64,000 bases of DNA from contig NZ_CP031055.1 of the NCBI RefSeq assembly GCF_003345295.1, forward strand, positions 1,054,001 through 1,118,000. Direction: 5' to 3'. Every line of letters begins with the position of its first letter. Positions within the stretch are counted from its first letter, which is position 1. Position numbers and translations under genes: made by a program. The notes under the pieces were generated by a model. The model saw nothing but the letters and a program-made list of their open reading frames with translations, made no database searches and was not told the origin of the DNA. This DNA comes from Vibrio splendidus. Its GTDB lineage: Bacteria > Pseudomonadota > Gammaproteobacteria > Enterobacterales > Vibrionaceae. This document shows, one piece after another, positions 45,092 through 54,503 of this stretch.

Positions 45092-46075
45092 ATGCAACAT
45101 CTAGAAGAGATCATTGCTAATGCAACGACTGCTATTGATACAGCAGATTCGTTAGTCGCACTTGATGAAGTGCGAGTTCAGTATTTAGGTAAGAAGGGTG
45201 AATTAACTCTTCAACTACAAAGCCTAGGTAAACTTCCACCTGAAGAGCGTCGCACTGCTGGTCAAGAGATCAACAAAGCGAAAGGTGCTGTTCAACAAGC
45301 GATCGCAGCTCGCAAAGACGCACTTCAACGTGCAGAGCTTGAAGCGAAACTAGCTGAAGAAACTATCGATGTGAGCCTACCAGGTCGTCGCATTGAGAAC
45401 GGTGGTCTTCACCCAGTGACTCGCACCGTTGAGCGTATCGAACAGTTCTTTGGTGAGCTTGGCTTTAGCACTGAGTCTGGCCCTGAGATCGAAGATGCAT
45501 TCCACAACTTTGATGCACTAAACATCGCAGACGATCACCCAGCTCGTACTGATCACGATACTTTCTTCTTCAACCCTGATCTAATGTTACGTACGCACAC
45601 TTCTGGTGTTCAAATCCGTACGATGGAAAACGGCAAACCGCCATTCCGCTTCATTGCTCCGGGTCGTGTTTACCGTAACGACTACGATCAAACTCACACG
45701 CCAATGTTCCACCAAGTGGAAGGTATGTTAGTTGATGAGAACGTAAACTTCGCACAACTTAAAGGCATTCTTAACGATTTCCTTTGTAACTTCTTTGAAG
45801 AAGAAGTTGAAGTGCGTTTCCGTCCTTCATTCTTCCCGTTCACAGAGCCTTCAGCTGAAGTTGACGTGAAACGTAAAGATGGCAAATGGCTAGAAGTTCT
45901 AGGCTGTGGCATGGTTCACCCTAACGTACTTCGCTCTGTTGGCATCGACCCTGAGAAATACTCTGGTTTTGCATTCGGTATGGGTGTAGAGCGTCTAACG
46001 ATGCTTCGTTACGGCGTAAATGACCTTCGTGCGTTCTTCGAGAACGACCTTCGTTTCCTTAAACAATTCAAGTAA
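45092..46075 (+). CDS. pheS: Phenylalanine--tRNA ligase alpha subunit
   Basis: 327 residues from the ATG at 45092, exactly the E. coli length; GAGGA lies just upstream. The open frame begins 31 codons earlier. Class II synthetase motifs are clear: motif 2 in [19 protein letters not shown] and motif 3 in [13 protein letters not shown]. The conserved Ala near the Phe pocket (FAFGMG) is standard. Forms an alpha2-beta2 enzyme with PheT, charging tRNA-Phe. pheT begins 18 bases downstream. Confidence 0.97.
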
Positions 46076-46093
46076 TCTGGGGCAGTCAAAACT

Positions 46094-48499
46094 ATGAAAT
46101 TCAGTGAATCTTGGCTACGCGAGTGGGTTAAACCTGCAATTAACAGCGAAGAGCTAGCTCACCAAATCACTATGGCTGGTTTGGAAGTTGACGATGTAGA
46201 ACCTGTTGCGGGTGTTTTCACCGGCGTTAAAGTAGGTAAAGTGGTCGAGTGCGGTCAGCACCCTGACGCAGACAAACTACAAGTTACAAAGATCGACATT
46301 GGTGAAGAAGAACTTTTAGACATCGTATGTGGTGCATCTAACTGTCGTCTTGGCCTAACTGTAGCAGTAGCAACAGTTGGCGCAGTACTTCCTGGTGACT
46401 TCAAAATCAAGAAAGCAAAACTACGTGGCGTTCCATCGCACGGCATGCTTTGTTCTTTCTCTGAGCTAGGTATCGACGTAGAGTCTGACGGCATCCTTGA
46501 GCTGCCAGAAGGCACAACGCTAGGTATGGACGTACGTGAGCTTCTAGAGCTTAACGACGTAACTATCGACGTAGACCTAACAGCAAACCGCGCAGACTGC
46601 TTCAGCATCCGTGGCCTTGCTCGTGAAGTTGGCGTACTAAACCGCGCAGACGTTACAGAGCCAACAGTTGAAGCTGTTGCAACAAGCATTGAAGACACAG
46701 TATCTGTTGAAATCAAAGCAACGGATGCTTGTCCACGTTACCTTGGCCGTGTAGTTAAGAACGTAAACGTGAAAGCGGAATCTCCAATCTGGATGCAAGA
46801 AAAACTGCGCCGTTGTGGTATCCGTTCAATCGACCCAGTTGTAGACATCACAAACTACGTGATGCTAGAGCAAGGCCAACCAATGCACGCATTTGATCTT
46901 GCTAAGATCGAAGGCGGTATCGTGGTTCGTCTAGCAGAGCAGGGCGAAAAGCTAACACTTCTAGATGGCAACGAAGCTGAACTAAACAGCAACACACTTG
47001 TTATCGCTGACCAAAACAAAGCACTAGCAATCGCTGGTATCTTTGGCGGTCAAGATTCAGGTGTTACGACTGAAACAACAGACGTACTTCTTGAAGCTGC
47101 ATTCTTCGCACCGGATCACATCCGCGGTCGCGCTCGTGCTTACGGTCTTCACACTGATTCTTCTCTACGTTTCGAACGTGGTGTTGATTCAACACTTCAA
47201 GCAGCAGCAATGGAGCGTGCAACACAGCTTCTAGTTGAAATTTGTGGTGGTGAAGTTGCGCCAGTAAACGGCAGCGAATCTGAAGCTGATCTTCCTAAAG
47301 CAAACGTAGTTGCTCTACGTCGCGCTAAGCTAGACAGCCTACTAGGTCACGAAATCCCATCTACAGACGTAGTGGAAATTCTTACTCGCCTAGGTTGTGA
47401 AGTAGAGACGACTGAAGCTGGTTGGACGGCAACGTCTCCATCTTGGCGTTTTGATATCGCAATCGAGCAAGACCTAATTGAAGAAGTAGGTCGTATCTAC
47501 GGTTACGATAACATTCCAAACCAAGCGCCTAAAGCGGCACTTAAAATGAATGACCACAAAGAAGCTAACCAACCGCTTAAGCGCGTTCGTGACCTTCTTG
47601 TAGACCGTGGCTACCACGAAGCAATCACATACAGCTTCGTAGAACCAGAACAGCAAAAGCTTGTTGTACCTGGTGTTGAGCCGCTAATCCTGCCATTCCC
47701 AATCTCTGCGGACATGTCAGCAATGCGTCTTGGCCTAATCCAAGGTCTTCTAAACACAGTTGTTCACAACCAGAAGCGTCAACAGTCTCGCGTTCGTCTA
47801 TTCGAATCAGGCCTACGTTTCATCCCTGAAGCAACTGCTGAAAACGGCATGCGCCAAGAAATGATGCTTGCGGGCGTTATCTCTGGTACTCGTGGCGAAG
47901 AGCACTGGGACATTGCAACTAACACTGTAGATTTCTTCGATCTTAAAGGTGACCTAGAAGCCGTTCTTGAGCTTTCAGCAAACGAAATCGCATACAGCTT
48001 CAAATCTCTTTCTTCTGAAGCAAAAGAGCGCAACCCAGCACTTCACCCAGGTCAATCGGCTACGATTATGGCTAACGGCAAAGAAGTGGGTATCATTGGT
48101 ACTGTTCACCCAGAACTAGAGCGTAAGTTTGGTCTTAACGGCCGTACTATCGTATTCGAAATCGAATGGGCAGCTATCAACACTCGCGTGCTTCCAGAAG
48201 CAGTAGCCGTATCTAAGTTCCCTGCAAACCGTCGTGATATCGCCGTTGTTGTTGACGAAGCAGTCGCTTCTGGCGACATCGTAGAAGCGTGTATCGCAGC
48301 GGGTGGCGAATTCCTAACAGGCGCTAAACTGTTCGACGTATACGTTGGTCAAGGCGTTGAAGAAGGTAAGAAGAGCCTAGCAATCGCACTTAGCCTACAG
48401 TCTGTAGAGCGCACACTAGAAGATGCAGACATCGCTGGTTCAGTAGATGCTATCGTAGCTTCAATCTCAGAGAAATTCGGCGCAGCACTTCGCGACTAA
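46094..48499 (+). CDS. pheT: Phenylalanine--tRNA ligase beta subunit
   Basis: 801 residues, close to E. coli PheT (795). N-terminal tRNA-binding domain, B3/B4 editing region, B5 and C-terminal anticodon-binding (FDX-ACB) domain in the usual order. Completes the alpha2-beta2 synthetase and edits mischarged tyrosine. A terminator follows. In many gammaproteobacteria ihfA comes next; here an accessory region does. Confidence 0.97.
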   Translation: MKFSESWLREWVKPAINSEELAHQITMAGLEVDDVEPVAGVFTGVKVGKVVECGQHPDADKLQVTKIDIGEEELLDIVCGASNCRLGLTVAVATVGAVLPGDFKIKKAKLRGVPSHGMLCSFSELGIDVESDGILELPEGTTLGMDVRELLELNDVTIDVDLTANRADCFSIRGLAREVGVLNRADVTEPTVEAVATSIEDTVSVEIKATDACPRYLGRVVKNVNVKAESPIWMQEKLRRCGIRSIDPVVDITNYVMLEQGQPMHAFDLAKIEGGIVVRLAEQGEKLTLLDGNEAELNSNTLVIADQNKALAIAGIFGGQDSGVTTETTDVLLEAAFFAPDHIRGRARAYGLHTDSSLRFERGVDSTLQAAAMERATQLLVEICGGEVAPVNGSESEADLPKANVVALRRAKLDSLLGHEIPSTDVVEILTRLGCEVETTEAGWTATSPSWRFDIAIEQDLIEEVGRIYGYDNIPNQAPKAALKMNDHKEANQPLKRVRDLLVDRGYHEAITYSFVEPEQQKLVVPGVEPLILPFPISADMSAMRLGLIQGLLNTVVHNQKRQQSRVRLFESGLRFIPEATAENGMRQEMMLAGVISGTRGEEHWDIATNTVDFFDLKGDLEAVLELSANEIAYSFKSLSSEAKERNPALHPGQSATIMANGKEVGIIGTVHPELERKFGLNGRTIVFEIEWAAINTRVLPEAVAVSKFPANRRDIAVVVDEAVASGDIVEACIAAGGEFLTGAKLFDVYVGQGVEEGKKSLAIALSLQSVERTLEDADIAGSVDAIVASISEKFGAALRD

Positions 48500-48520
48500 T
48501 CTTTTCTGATAGAAAGAAAA

Positions 48521-48551
48521 CCAAAGGCCTCGCATTGCGAGGCCTTTTTTG
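48521..48551 (+). terminator. Terminator after pheT
   Basis: AAAGGCCTCGC (48523-48533) pairs with GCGAGGCCTTT (48537-48547), then T's. Confidence 0.92.
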
Positions 48552-48742
48552 TTGGGTAAGGGAGAGGGTTAACTCAGTATTGGACATGTTTGTGTTTCAC
48601 TCTCCATCGACACATTCTGGGCAATTTGTGAGTTACGAAATTTCCTTATTTTGTAAAACAAGGCTCAACTACTGGATATCAAAGTAGGAAGGGATGTCTT
48701 AGCTAATGACTAATTTAACGATATTACTATAAAGATAAACTT

Positions 48743-48955
48743 ATGACAGCAATAAGCCGTAAGGGGAAACAGGAGCTCATTGAAGCTATTAAGACTCTTA
48801 ACGTTAAGTGCAGTGGAAAGGAGTTCCACAAGGAGTTTTCAATCTATTCAAAGAGGATTGGGCAACTTGATAAGGATGCGGGAGGTGGGTTACGTGTGCG
48901 AGAGGAAGTGTTCCAGTCTTGTGGGATCGAATACACCCCCCTCGGCCTACAGTAG
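48743..48955 (+). CDS. N-terminal fragment of a frame-broken T5orf172/GIY-YIG-type gene
   Basis: 70 codons ending at TAG 48953. The product is a helical, lysine-rich segment. It runs into a C6 run (48936-48941). Shifting one base back at that run joins it to the frame of the next entry, giving one continuous protein. So this is probably the start of the same gene. Confidence 0.5.
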   Translation: MTAISRKGKQELIEAIKTLNVKCSGKEFHKEFSIYSKRIGQLDKDAGGGLRVREEVFQSCGIEYTPLGLQ

Positions 48956-50220
48956 CTTATGCTTCGCGTTATGAACTTGTTAAGCTTCTTCGAAGCTATG
49001 TTTGTATGCACGGTTCACATACAGTCAGAAGACTAAATGAGACATGGCCTGCAATTCACAAGCGTATTTACTCTTTGAACTACACTAAAGAGTATCCGTT
49101 TAAAGTTTCAAATAGCATATTTTTGCTTGCAAACTATAAATTGGGCGATCAATCGGAGATTGAATGGAAGCCCAAAACACTCTTAAGGTTAGCTCGTCAG
49201 CTAGGTGTACGTCGTGATTTTGCGAACAGTTCTCAGCCAGGTGTAAAAAAGGCGTTTGAGGCTTATCAAACTTGGAGGAAGTTTGATAATAAAGACAACT
49301 TGAGCAATATCCAAAAGCGTAAACTCCAAGTGGCCAAACAGATGGACAGTCTACTTAAAATGAACACTAAATGGACCGAAGAGTCGCTGATGAAAAGTTT
49401 GAAAGGTTACGCCATCAAGGAGAGGTGGCACGAAGAGAACCGGGGCGCCTACACTTATGCCAAGCGTAAAGGGTTGATGAATTTAGTAGATCAATTTTTT
49501 TTAAAGCTCAGCCCTTTGGCAAACGCTCTAGTGACTTTGAGGGACGAGTCAGACTCTATCATCGAACAAGCTGCTTCAAAGGGTATAAAACCTTGGTCAG
49601 AGTTTAAATCGCGCAGTTATTCAAATATATTGCTCAACGCAGGTCTTAAAAACTATGTTTTGGCAGAGATATGCGGTGCGAGACATACCTACCAAGATAA
49701 CGAAGTGCTTTTCGTTATTGCCGGTGCCTTCAACTCACTTCAAGAGTTTGCGCAATACATGCCTGCAGTTCGAATGGTGATTTGGCGACGCAAATTAGAT
49801 GAGGAACTATACGAAACTCTCCCGCCTCAGAATTTACAAAGTGATTGTTTGTACATTTCAGAATTAGAGAACTTTCCATTGGGTGAGGTTGCTGAAGGGT
49901 GGGTCGCTTGTAAGATTGGTATAACGGTTAAGCAGTACTTTGACAAGAGACCTAAGGCCTCTGCAGCGAGTGCTAGTCGGGAGCTTGGAGTGGATATCAA
50001 GTCATCTTTAAAAGCTTTTGTTCCTGTGGGAGCTTCAATAGCAAGAGAGGTTGAAGCTGAGATGTTGAATAGTGAGTATGTACAAGTGTTTGTAGATCAC
50101 TCCAATGTGACATTTGATGGAAAATCTGAGATACGCCTCATTCGTCGAGATAACTTAAAGCGTATTTGTGAAAAGTTGAATATGTATTCACTTGATGAGG
50201 AAAAGAGCATTATTCAATAG
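48919..50220 (+). CDS. T5orf172/GIY-YIG-like protein, main part of frame-broken gene
   Basis: Up to 433 residues; its own start (TTG 48919) is weak, and the true N-terminus is probably the preceding fragment. Several repeats (about 120-250) of a pattern WTEESLMKSLKGYA...AYTYAKRKGL, seen in phage- and plasmid-borne DNA-binding proteins. The C-terminal part (about 310-400) has YISEL...ACKIGIT, the T5orf172 variant of the GIY-YIG nuclease fold; the catalytic Arg is not certain. No partner gene nearby. Probably from a mobile element; intact function is doubtful if the frameshift is real. Confidence 0.55.
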   Translation: MWDRIHPPRPTVAYASRYELVKLLRSYVCMHGSHTVRRLNETWPAIHKRIYSLNYTKEYPFKVSNSIFLLANYKLGDQSEIEWKPKTLLRLARQLGVRRDFANSSQPGVKKAFEAYQTWRKFDNKDNLSNIQKRKLQVAKQMDSLLKMNTKWTEESLMKSLKGYAIKERWHEENRGAYTYAKRKGLMNLVDQFFLKLSPLANALVTLRDESDSIIEQAASKGIKPWSEFKSRSYSNILLNAGLKNYVLAEICGARHTYQDNEVLFVIAGAFNSLQEFAQYMPAVRMVIWRRKLDEELYETLPPQNLQSDCLYISELENFPLGEVAEGWVACKIGITVKQYFDKRPKASAASASRELGVDIKSSLKAFVPVGASIAREVEAEMLNSEYVQVFVDHSNVTFDGKSEIRLIRRDNLKRICEKLNMYSLDEEKSIIQ

Positions 50221-50609
50221 GTCCTAGACGCAAAACTGGTAAAAAAGCTTTGGTCAAATGTTGCTTTAATGCAATGGATTATTAACTATCAGAAACACAT
50301 AAAGGGTATTTTTGGGTTACGTCGTCCCGCCAGCAAGGTTCTGGACAAAACCTTGTTACGAATCCCTTAAGCGCCGGACGTTTGGGGTAACTTCTACTAA
50401 TGGGAAATCTCGAAATCATCAAAGAAAAGTCTGTTGCGGCAGAACGCCAACGTACACTTTAGAAGGTGGGGAAATCAATCTGGGCTGAAAAGAATCTAGC
50501 CCAGATATCATCTGAAATGCACCAATCCTCAAAACGGATAACTTTCAGAACAAGTCAGAATTGGTAGATTTAACGGGGACTTAAGCTCCCATTTGTATGT
50601 TTACTTACG
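50221..50609. other. Intergenic region with structured element
   Basis: 389 bases between the T5orf172-like gene and the helicase gene (converging). Contains the folded element at 50316-50391 and a 20-codon frame from 50401. No terminator with a T-run was identified. Confidence 0.4.
50316..50391. other. Possible structured RNA or recombination site
   Basis: Nested pairing: GTTAC (50316) with GTAAC (50387), GTCC (50324) with GGAC (50376), and a seven-base hairpin CAAGGTT/AACCTTG (50334-50355). Does not fit an attC consensus. Nature unknown. Confidence 0.3.
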
Positions 50610-52076
50610 TCAGTTTAAGATTGACATACATCTTTCTAGCAGGTCTTGATTGTTGATTATAACTATCTTCAGCTTTTTTCTCGTACGTGTGATGTTTTGG
50701 AACAACATTTTGATAGGATTGTAGTAAACACGCCCTCTGTAATCTAAAACATTACTGTCTGAGTAATAGAATAGGTTGTCTAAAACGATAGCTACGTTGT
50801 CAAACTCCTGACCAATTATGCCATGAGACGTCTGACAGGTTGTGTTTGAGTACTGCTCATGATGTTCATTATGATACTGCGAAGGAGTAAAACGAATCAC
50901 CTCCCAGTCGTCACCACTTAAAGAGCGAATTTTCGATTTTGCATCATCAGCATTATCGAAGTATACAAAGTCGATGTTATGACTATGATGAATTGGTAGG
51001 TTCCTACTTTTGTCAAATAAACATTTGATAAAAGTAGCAATTTCTTTATTGGTTCTTATTTTTTCAGATAACTGATATCTAATAATTCCATCAATATTAT
51101 TGATCTTTTCATCAATATCTCTTCGTGCTTCGCTATCAGACAGCGTTTGTAGTTGGTCATAACAAAAAACGATTTTCCCATTACTACTTCTAATTCCTTC
51201 AATTGTATTGTTCAGTTGATTCTCATAAATCCGTTGTGCTTCATCAATGAAGACCGCATCATAGTCAGCAACATCACGTCTTCTTAAATCCCTTATTGGA
51301 ACGATATCCCAGCCATCTCTAATTAGAGTCTGATGCCCTTCATTTAGATAACCACAGTGAACAATTAGTGGATTTTTAGTTTGCTTGTATTCTTTGACTA
51401 TATCGTATGCTAATAGCGTTTTTCCTGTTCCAGCACTGCCAACCAACGAGATGAACTTAGCGTCAACATTACCCAACTCTCTAAGTATGTTTTTCTTAAT
51501 ATCTTCCTGTTGATTAGTTAGAAAGTATTTATCAGCAACAAATTTTTCTGTGGAATTAAACGGTGACACTAAGTAGTTCGAAGGATTGAACTCGTGGTCT
51601 AAGTTGGAGATCTTGGAAACAACCATCGGTGTTAGGATACCTATCAGCGTTTGAATATCACTCAGAGCTAAGTTTTCATCATCATCTAACAAATATACTT
51701 CACCTGTGCTCGAAACATACGTGAAATTATGTACACATTCTCTCAAGTAACTGAGATAGTACTTATTCCTCTTTAGTTGCTTCTCTATTTTTTCTACCGT
51801 GCTTTCTCTTTTCAACTCAATGTTTAAAACGTAGTCTTCACCCACTTTGAGTAAGTCAAACTCTTTACCAATTTGAGGGATCTTATAACCTACATAGAAC
51901 TGACTAAGAAAACTAGGTTGTTGCAAGGTGCCACAGATCGATTCCACTAATTGCTTGAGATCTTCAATCTCTGCGTCTTTGATATCGATGTCATGGAAGT
52001 CTACAAAGCGTCGAAAGGCTTCTCCCTCTAAAGAATTGAATGCTTGAACTAGCGATAAGATGTTTATGTCTTTCAT
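50610..52076 (-). CDS. PD-(D/E)XK-like nuclease fused to DUF2075-type helicase; candidate defence protein
   Basis: 488 residues from the ATG at 52076 (AGGA eight bases upstream). The N-terminal half has EFDLL (Asp74) and NIELK (Glu87, Lys89), matching the D...ExK core of restriction-type nucleases. The C-terminal half is an SF1-like ATPase: Walker A GSAGTGKT (213-220), Walker B DEAQ, a Gln-rich motif, and a conserved C-terminal helicase motif region. DUF2075 and Schlafen-like helicases occur in phage-defence loci. It stands alone in an accessory region. No anti-toxin or methylase gene is adjacent. AT-rich compared with its core neighbours. Confidence 0.7.
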   Translation of the reverse strand: MKDINILSLVQAFNSLEGEAFRRFVDFHDIDIKDAEIEDLKQLVESICGTLQQPSFLSQFYVGYKIPQIGKEFDLLKVGEDYVLNIELKRESTVEKIEKQLKRNKYYLSYLRECVHNFTYVSSTGEVYLLDDDENLALSDIQTLIGILTPMVVSKISNLDHEFNPSNYLVSPFNSTEKFVADKYFLTNQQEDIKKNILRELGNVDAKFISLVGSAGTGKTLLAYDIVKEYKQTKNPLIVHCGYLNEGHQTLIRDGWDIVPIRDLRRRDVADYDAVFIDEAQRIYENQLNNTIEGIRSSNGKIVFCYDQLQTLSDSEARRDIDEKINNIDGIIRYQLSEKIRTNKEIATFIKCLFDKSRNLPIHHSHNIDFVYFDNADDAKSKIRSLSGDDWEVIRFTPSQYHNEHHEQYSNTTCQTSHGIIGQEFDNVAIVLDNLFYYSDSNVLDYRGRVYYNPIKMLFQNITRTRKKLKIVIINNQDLLERCMSILN

Positions 52077-52357
52077 TAAGTATCCTACTAACCAACCAAT
52101 AAGAAACACGTAGTTATGTGTGTGAACTTATATTCTTGAATTCACCAGACAAAAGCAAGCTTAACCAATAAGAGCATCATTGTTTGATTTTGACACATAA
52201 CCCATTTTTGGGAAAAAACGAGTTAGTAAAGTCACCATAGCATAAGAGTTGGTTATCTAAATCACTATTGACCCGTCTAAAGCTTCACACTTTATAGTGG
52301 CTACATTGATTGAGAGGGCGCTTTCTGTGTTCCCTCCAAAGTAAGTAGAGAGACACT

Positions 52358-53230
52358 ATGAAACGTTTAATTCTAAACATCACATTCTTGGTATTCATGA
52401 CGCTTAGTAGCATGAATGCCATGGCACATGATTCAACGATTAAGTACGGTATTGCGATATCTCAAGATGGTGAGCAAATTGCGTATGGCAAAAGCGGGAG
52501 TGGGGATACAGCATTGATCTTTATTCATGGTTGGAGCTTAGACAGCAGGTTATGGCAAAGCCAAGTGAGTGAGTTTTCAAAGCAGTACCAAGTGCTCACT
52601 ATGGACTTAGTAGGGCACGGTAACTCATCTTTTAATCGCGAAGAGTACACCATGGTTGCGTTCGCTGAAGACGTGAAAGCTGTCATCGAGAAAGAGCAAC
52701 TCGAATCCGTCATTTTAGTCGGCCATTCAATGGCAGGTGGTGTGATTGCAGAAGCCGCTAAACTGATGCCGAAAAGAGTGAAGGGCATTATTGGTGTCGA
52801 CACATCGCAAAACGTTGCACTAGCCTTTTCACAAAGTGACCTAGATGCAATGACCAAACCGTTTGAAGCAGACTTCCAAGCGGGCGTTACTATATTCGTG
52901 AAAGACTCGCTACCAAAAGACGTAGACGCAGATTTACTTTATTGGGTAACGCAAGACATGGCATCAGCACCGCCAGCTATCGCGATAAACCAGTTCCGCC
53001 ATTATCTAGGCCAATACGTAACAGGCCAAGCTCACCTCGTGTATGAGAACGTGAACGTGCCAGTGATATTGGTTAACGCTCGCCTATGGCCAACGGACTC
53101 AGAAACGAACAAGAAACACATCAAGGATTATAGCATTTACTACATTGAAGACTCAGGCCACTTCCCAATGCTTGAGCAACCACAGCAGTTCAACACAACG
53201 TTGATGAAAGCGGTGAAGTCAGTGAAGTAG
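52358..53230 (+). CDS. Exported alpha/beta hydrolase
   Basis: 290 residues with a signal peptide (about 1-23, NAMA). Alpha/beta-hydrolase fold with HGWS oxyanion region, the nucleophile elbow GHSMAGG, and a C-terminal His in SGHFPMLEQP. Substrate unknown; esterase, lipase or lactonase are all possible. The last 40 codons also occur, diverged, at 53875-53997 and 56655-56760, without the rest of the gene. Confidence 0.85.
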   Translation: MKRLILNITFLVFMTLSSMNAMAHDSTIKYGIAISQDGEQIAYGKSGSGDTALIFIHGWSLDSRLWQSQVSEFSKQYQVLTMDLVGHGNSSFNREEYTMVAFAEDVKAVIEKEQLESVILVGHSMAGGVIAEAAKLMPKRVKGIIGVDTSQNVALAFSQSDLDAMTKPFEADFQAGVTIFVKDSLPKDVDADLLYWVTQDMASAPPAIAINQFRHYLGQYVTGQAHLVYENVNVPVILVNARLWPTDSETNKKHIKDYSIYYIEDSGHFPMLEQPQQFNTTLMKAVKSVK

Positions 53231-53281
53231 GGCAGTTGTAGCTGTTAAAAGATGGGTGTAATCGTTGATAGATAAAACTAA

Positions 53282-53315
53282 GGCCTCGAGTTTGCGAGGC
53301 CTTAGTTTTTTAAGT
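53282..53315. terminator. Terminator after the hydrolase gene
   Basis: AAGGCCTCG and CGAGGCCTT arms around AGTTTG; can act in both directions. Confidence 0.88.
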
Positions 53316-53350
53316 TAAATCGATGGAGCCTGTCGATCTGATAGAGTCCA

Positions 53351-53473
53351 TTATTTTTTGTCTTGAGATTCTTTATATTTTTTTGCAATCCACTCATGCA
53401 AATGAAGCCCCGTTTGACGCTTTAGGAATACACTGATACCAGCCAAAATTAACAGTCCAATTATTGTGCCCAT
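53351..53473 (-). CDS. Small membrane peptide, 40 residues
   Basis: ATG at 53473 with GGAG six bases upstream. One transmembrane segment (about 3-18), then a basic tail (KRQTGLHLHEW...KKYKESQDKK). Downstream of the ribbon-helix-helix gene on the same strand, so they may form a unit. Small hydrophobic plus basic products are typical of some toxins, but no family is recognised. Confidence 0.6.
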   Translation of the reverse strand: MGTIIGLLILAGISVFLKRQTGLHLHEWIAKKYKESQDKK

Positions 53474-53533
53474 AATCATCTCCACGCTTTGTCATTTTTT
53501 AAATTCATTTTAATCAATATGTTAGTGTTTTGA

Positions 53534-53791
53534 TTAATCCATTGATTTCATCATTTTATCTATATTAAGCCCACCAAGATCCTCGAGGTTATTCTTAATC
53601 TCTTCATCGATTGATAGCTGGCGTTCCACTTGCTTTATTTCCTTCTCAAGAAACTTTTCAACTTCTTGAGATACGTTGAACATTAAGCCCTGTTCACGCG
53701 CTGCTTTTCTCGCTCGTTTAAGACGAACATCTAAGTCTGATGAGATTTTGATGTTCAGTGATACTTTGGATTGTTTTTTCTGTAATGACAT
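53534..53791 (-). CDS. Ribbon-helix-helix DNA-binding protein
   Basis: 85 residues from the ATG at 53791; an upstream ATG four codons earlier is less likely. An N-terminal strand KVSLNIKISSDLDVRLKRA followed by two helices fits the Arc/CopG/ParD fold, then a charged helix. Could be an antitoxin or autoregulator. The only nearby candidate partner is the 40-residue membrane peptide. Confidence 0.65.
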   Translation of the reverse strand: MSLQKKQSKVSLNIKISSDLDVRLKRARKAAREQGLMFNVSQEVEKFLEKEIKQVERQLSIDEEIKNNLEDLGGLNIDKMMKSMD

Positions 53792-53874
53792 ATCGATTCT
53801 CAACTTTATCTAAAAAATACTATAAACTTTTCTACCTTTTTAGCAAGAAATCTTGAGGTTGACGGATTTAGGAG

Positions 53875-54056
53875 CGAACAAGAAACAGATCAAGGATTAC
53901 AGCATTTATTACATTGAAGACTCAGGCCACTTCCCAATGCTTGAGCAACCACAGCAATTCAACACAACGTTGATGAAAGCGATTAAGTCAGTGAAGTCGG
54001 GTGGTTACACGTGAGAATAGGCTGATAATCCCCTCCTAACCTCCCCTTGGTTTACA
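53875..54056. repeat. Copy B: repeated hydrolase 3' end plus shared tail
   Basis: First part matches 53107-53229 with about six mismatches in 120; reading frame kept but stop TAG changed to TCG. The tail (GGTGGTTACACGTGAGAATA...) also follows copy C at 56760-56817. Confidence 0.9.
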
Positions 54057-54200
54057 TCTCCAATCTCTTGTTGGTAACGGGGAAAGGGGAGGAACTGAAT
54101 ACCGATCGTGACAAGTACAGTTATATGTTCTCCCCCTCGAACGTTAATCTAATGAGATCGGTGAACTGCATTTGAGGGGGAGCTAGAGGGGGGAGGATTT
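54036..54200. repeat. Palindromic CCCCTCC/GGGGAGG intergenic repeat, MITE-like
   Basis: CCCCTCC and CTCCCC arms (54040-54056) face GGGGAAAGGGGAGG (54079-54092); a second pair CTCCCCCTC (54133) faces GAGGGGGAG (54174). Without coding capacity. A shorter relative follows copy C. Confidence 0.6.
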
Positions 54201-54503
54201 GGTTTACTAGAATCGTTCTACGGGATTTCATTAACAGCGATAAGTCCGCGGCTTCGTTTTACTTGTTATTCAATCCAACTGGTACAGACCTGATTTGTAC
54301 ATCATCGTCAGCGACAAATAATAATCTCCAATGAATTTCTCAAAGAAGTAAAAGCTCTCTGAATACTTATTAATCCCAAAAAATAACATTCTAAAAATGA
54401 TCGTGTAACAATTTGTTAACGAGCTGTATTGTCTCAGTGTTCTTTGTCTTTGTTGCATATCGTTACCAAGCCCAGAACATTCCATTATTTTGAGGATCTG
54501 AAT

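Larger units (their letters stand above)
53804..54503. other. Intergenic region with copy B of the hydrolase 3' end and palindromic repeat
   Basis: 700 bases. 53875-53997: about 95% identical to the end of the hydrolase gene. 53998-54056: tail shared with copy C. 54036-54200: C-rich and G-rich arms of a palindromic repeat. 54201-54503: AT-rich, with the promoter of the following peptide gene. Confidence 0.7.

Noticed and set aside
50349..50375. tRNA T-arm-like sequence (GTTACGAATCCC)
   Set aside because: No acceptor, D or anticodon arm fits around it.
50316..50391. Integron attC site
   Set aside because: The ends (GTTACGT and GGGTAAC) do not match the RYYYAAC/GTTRRRY core sites, and no integrase or cassette array is present.
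54429..54503. Longer form of the 47-residue peptide starting at 54429
   Set aside because: No ribosome binding site there, whereas GAGGA lies at the right distance from 54504.
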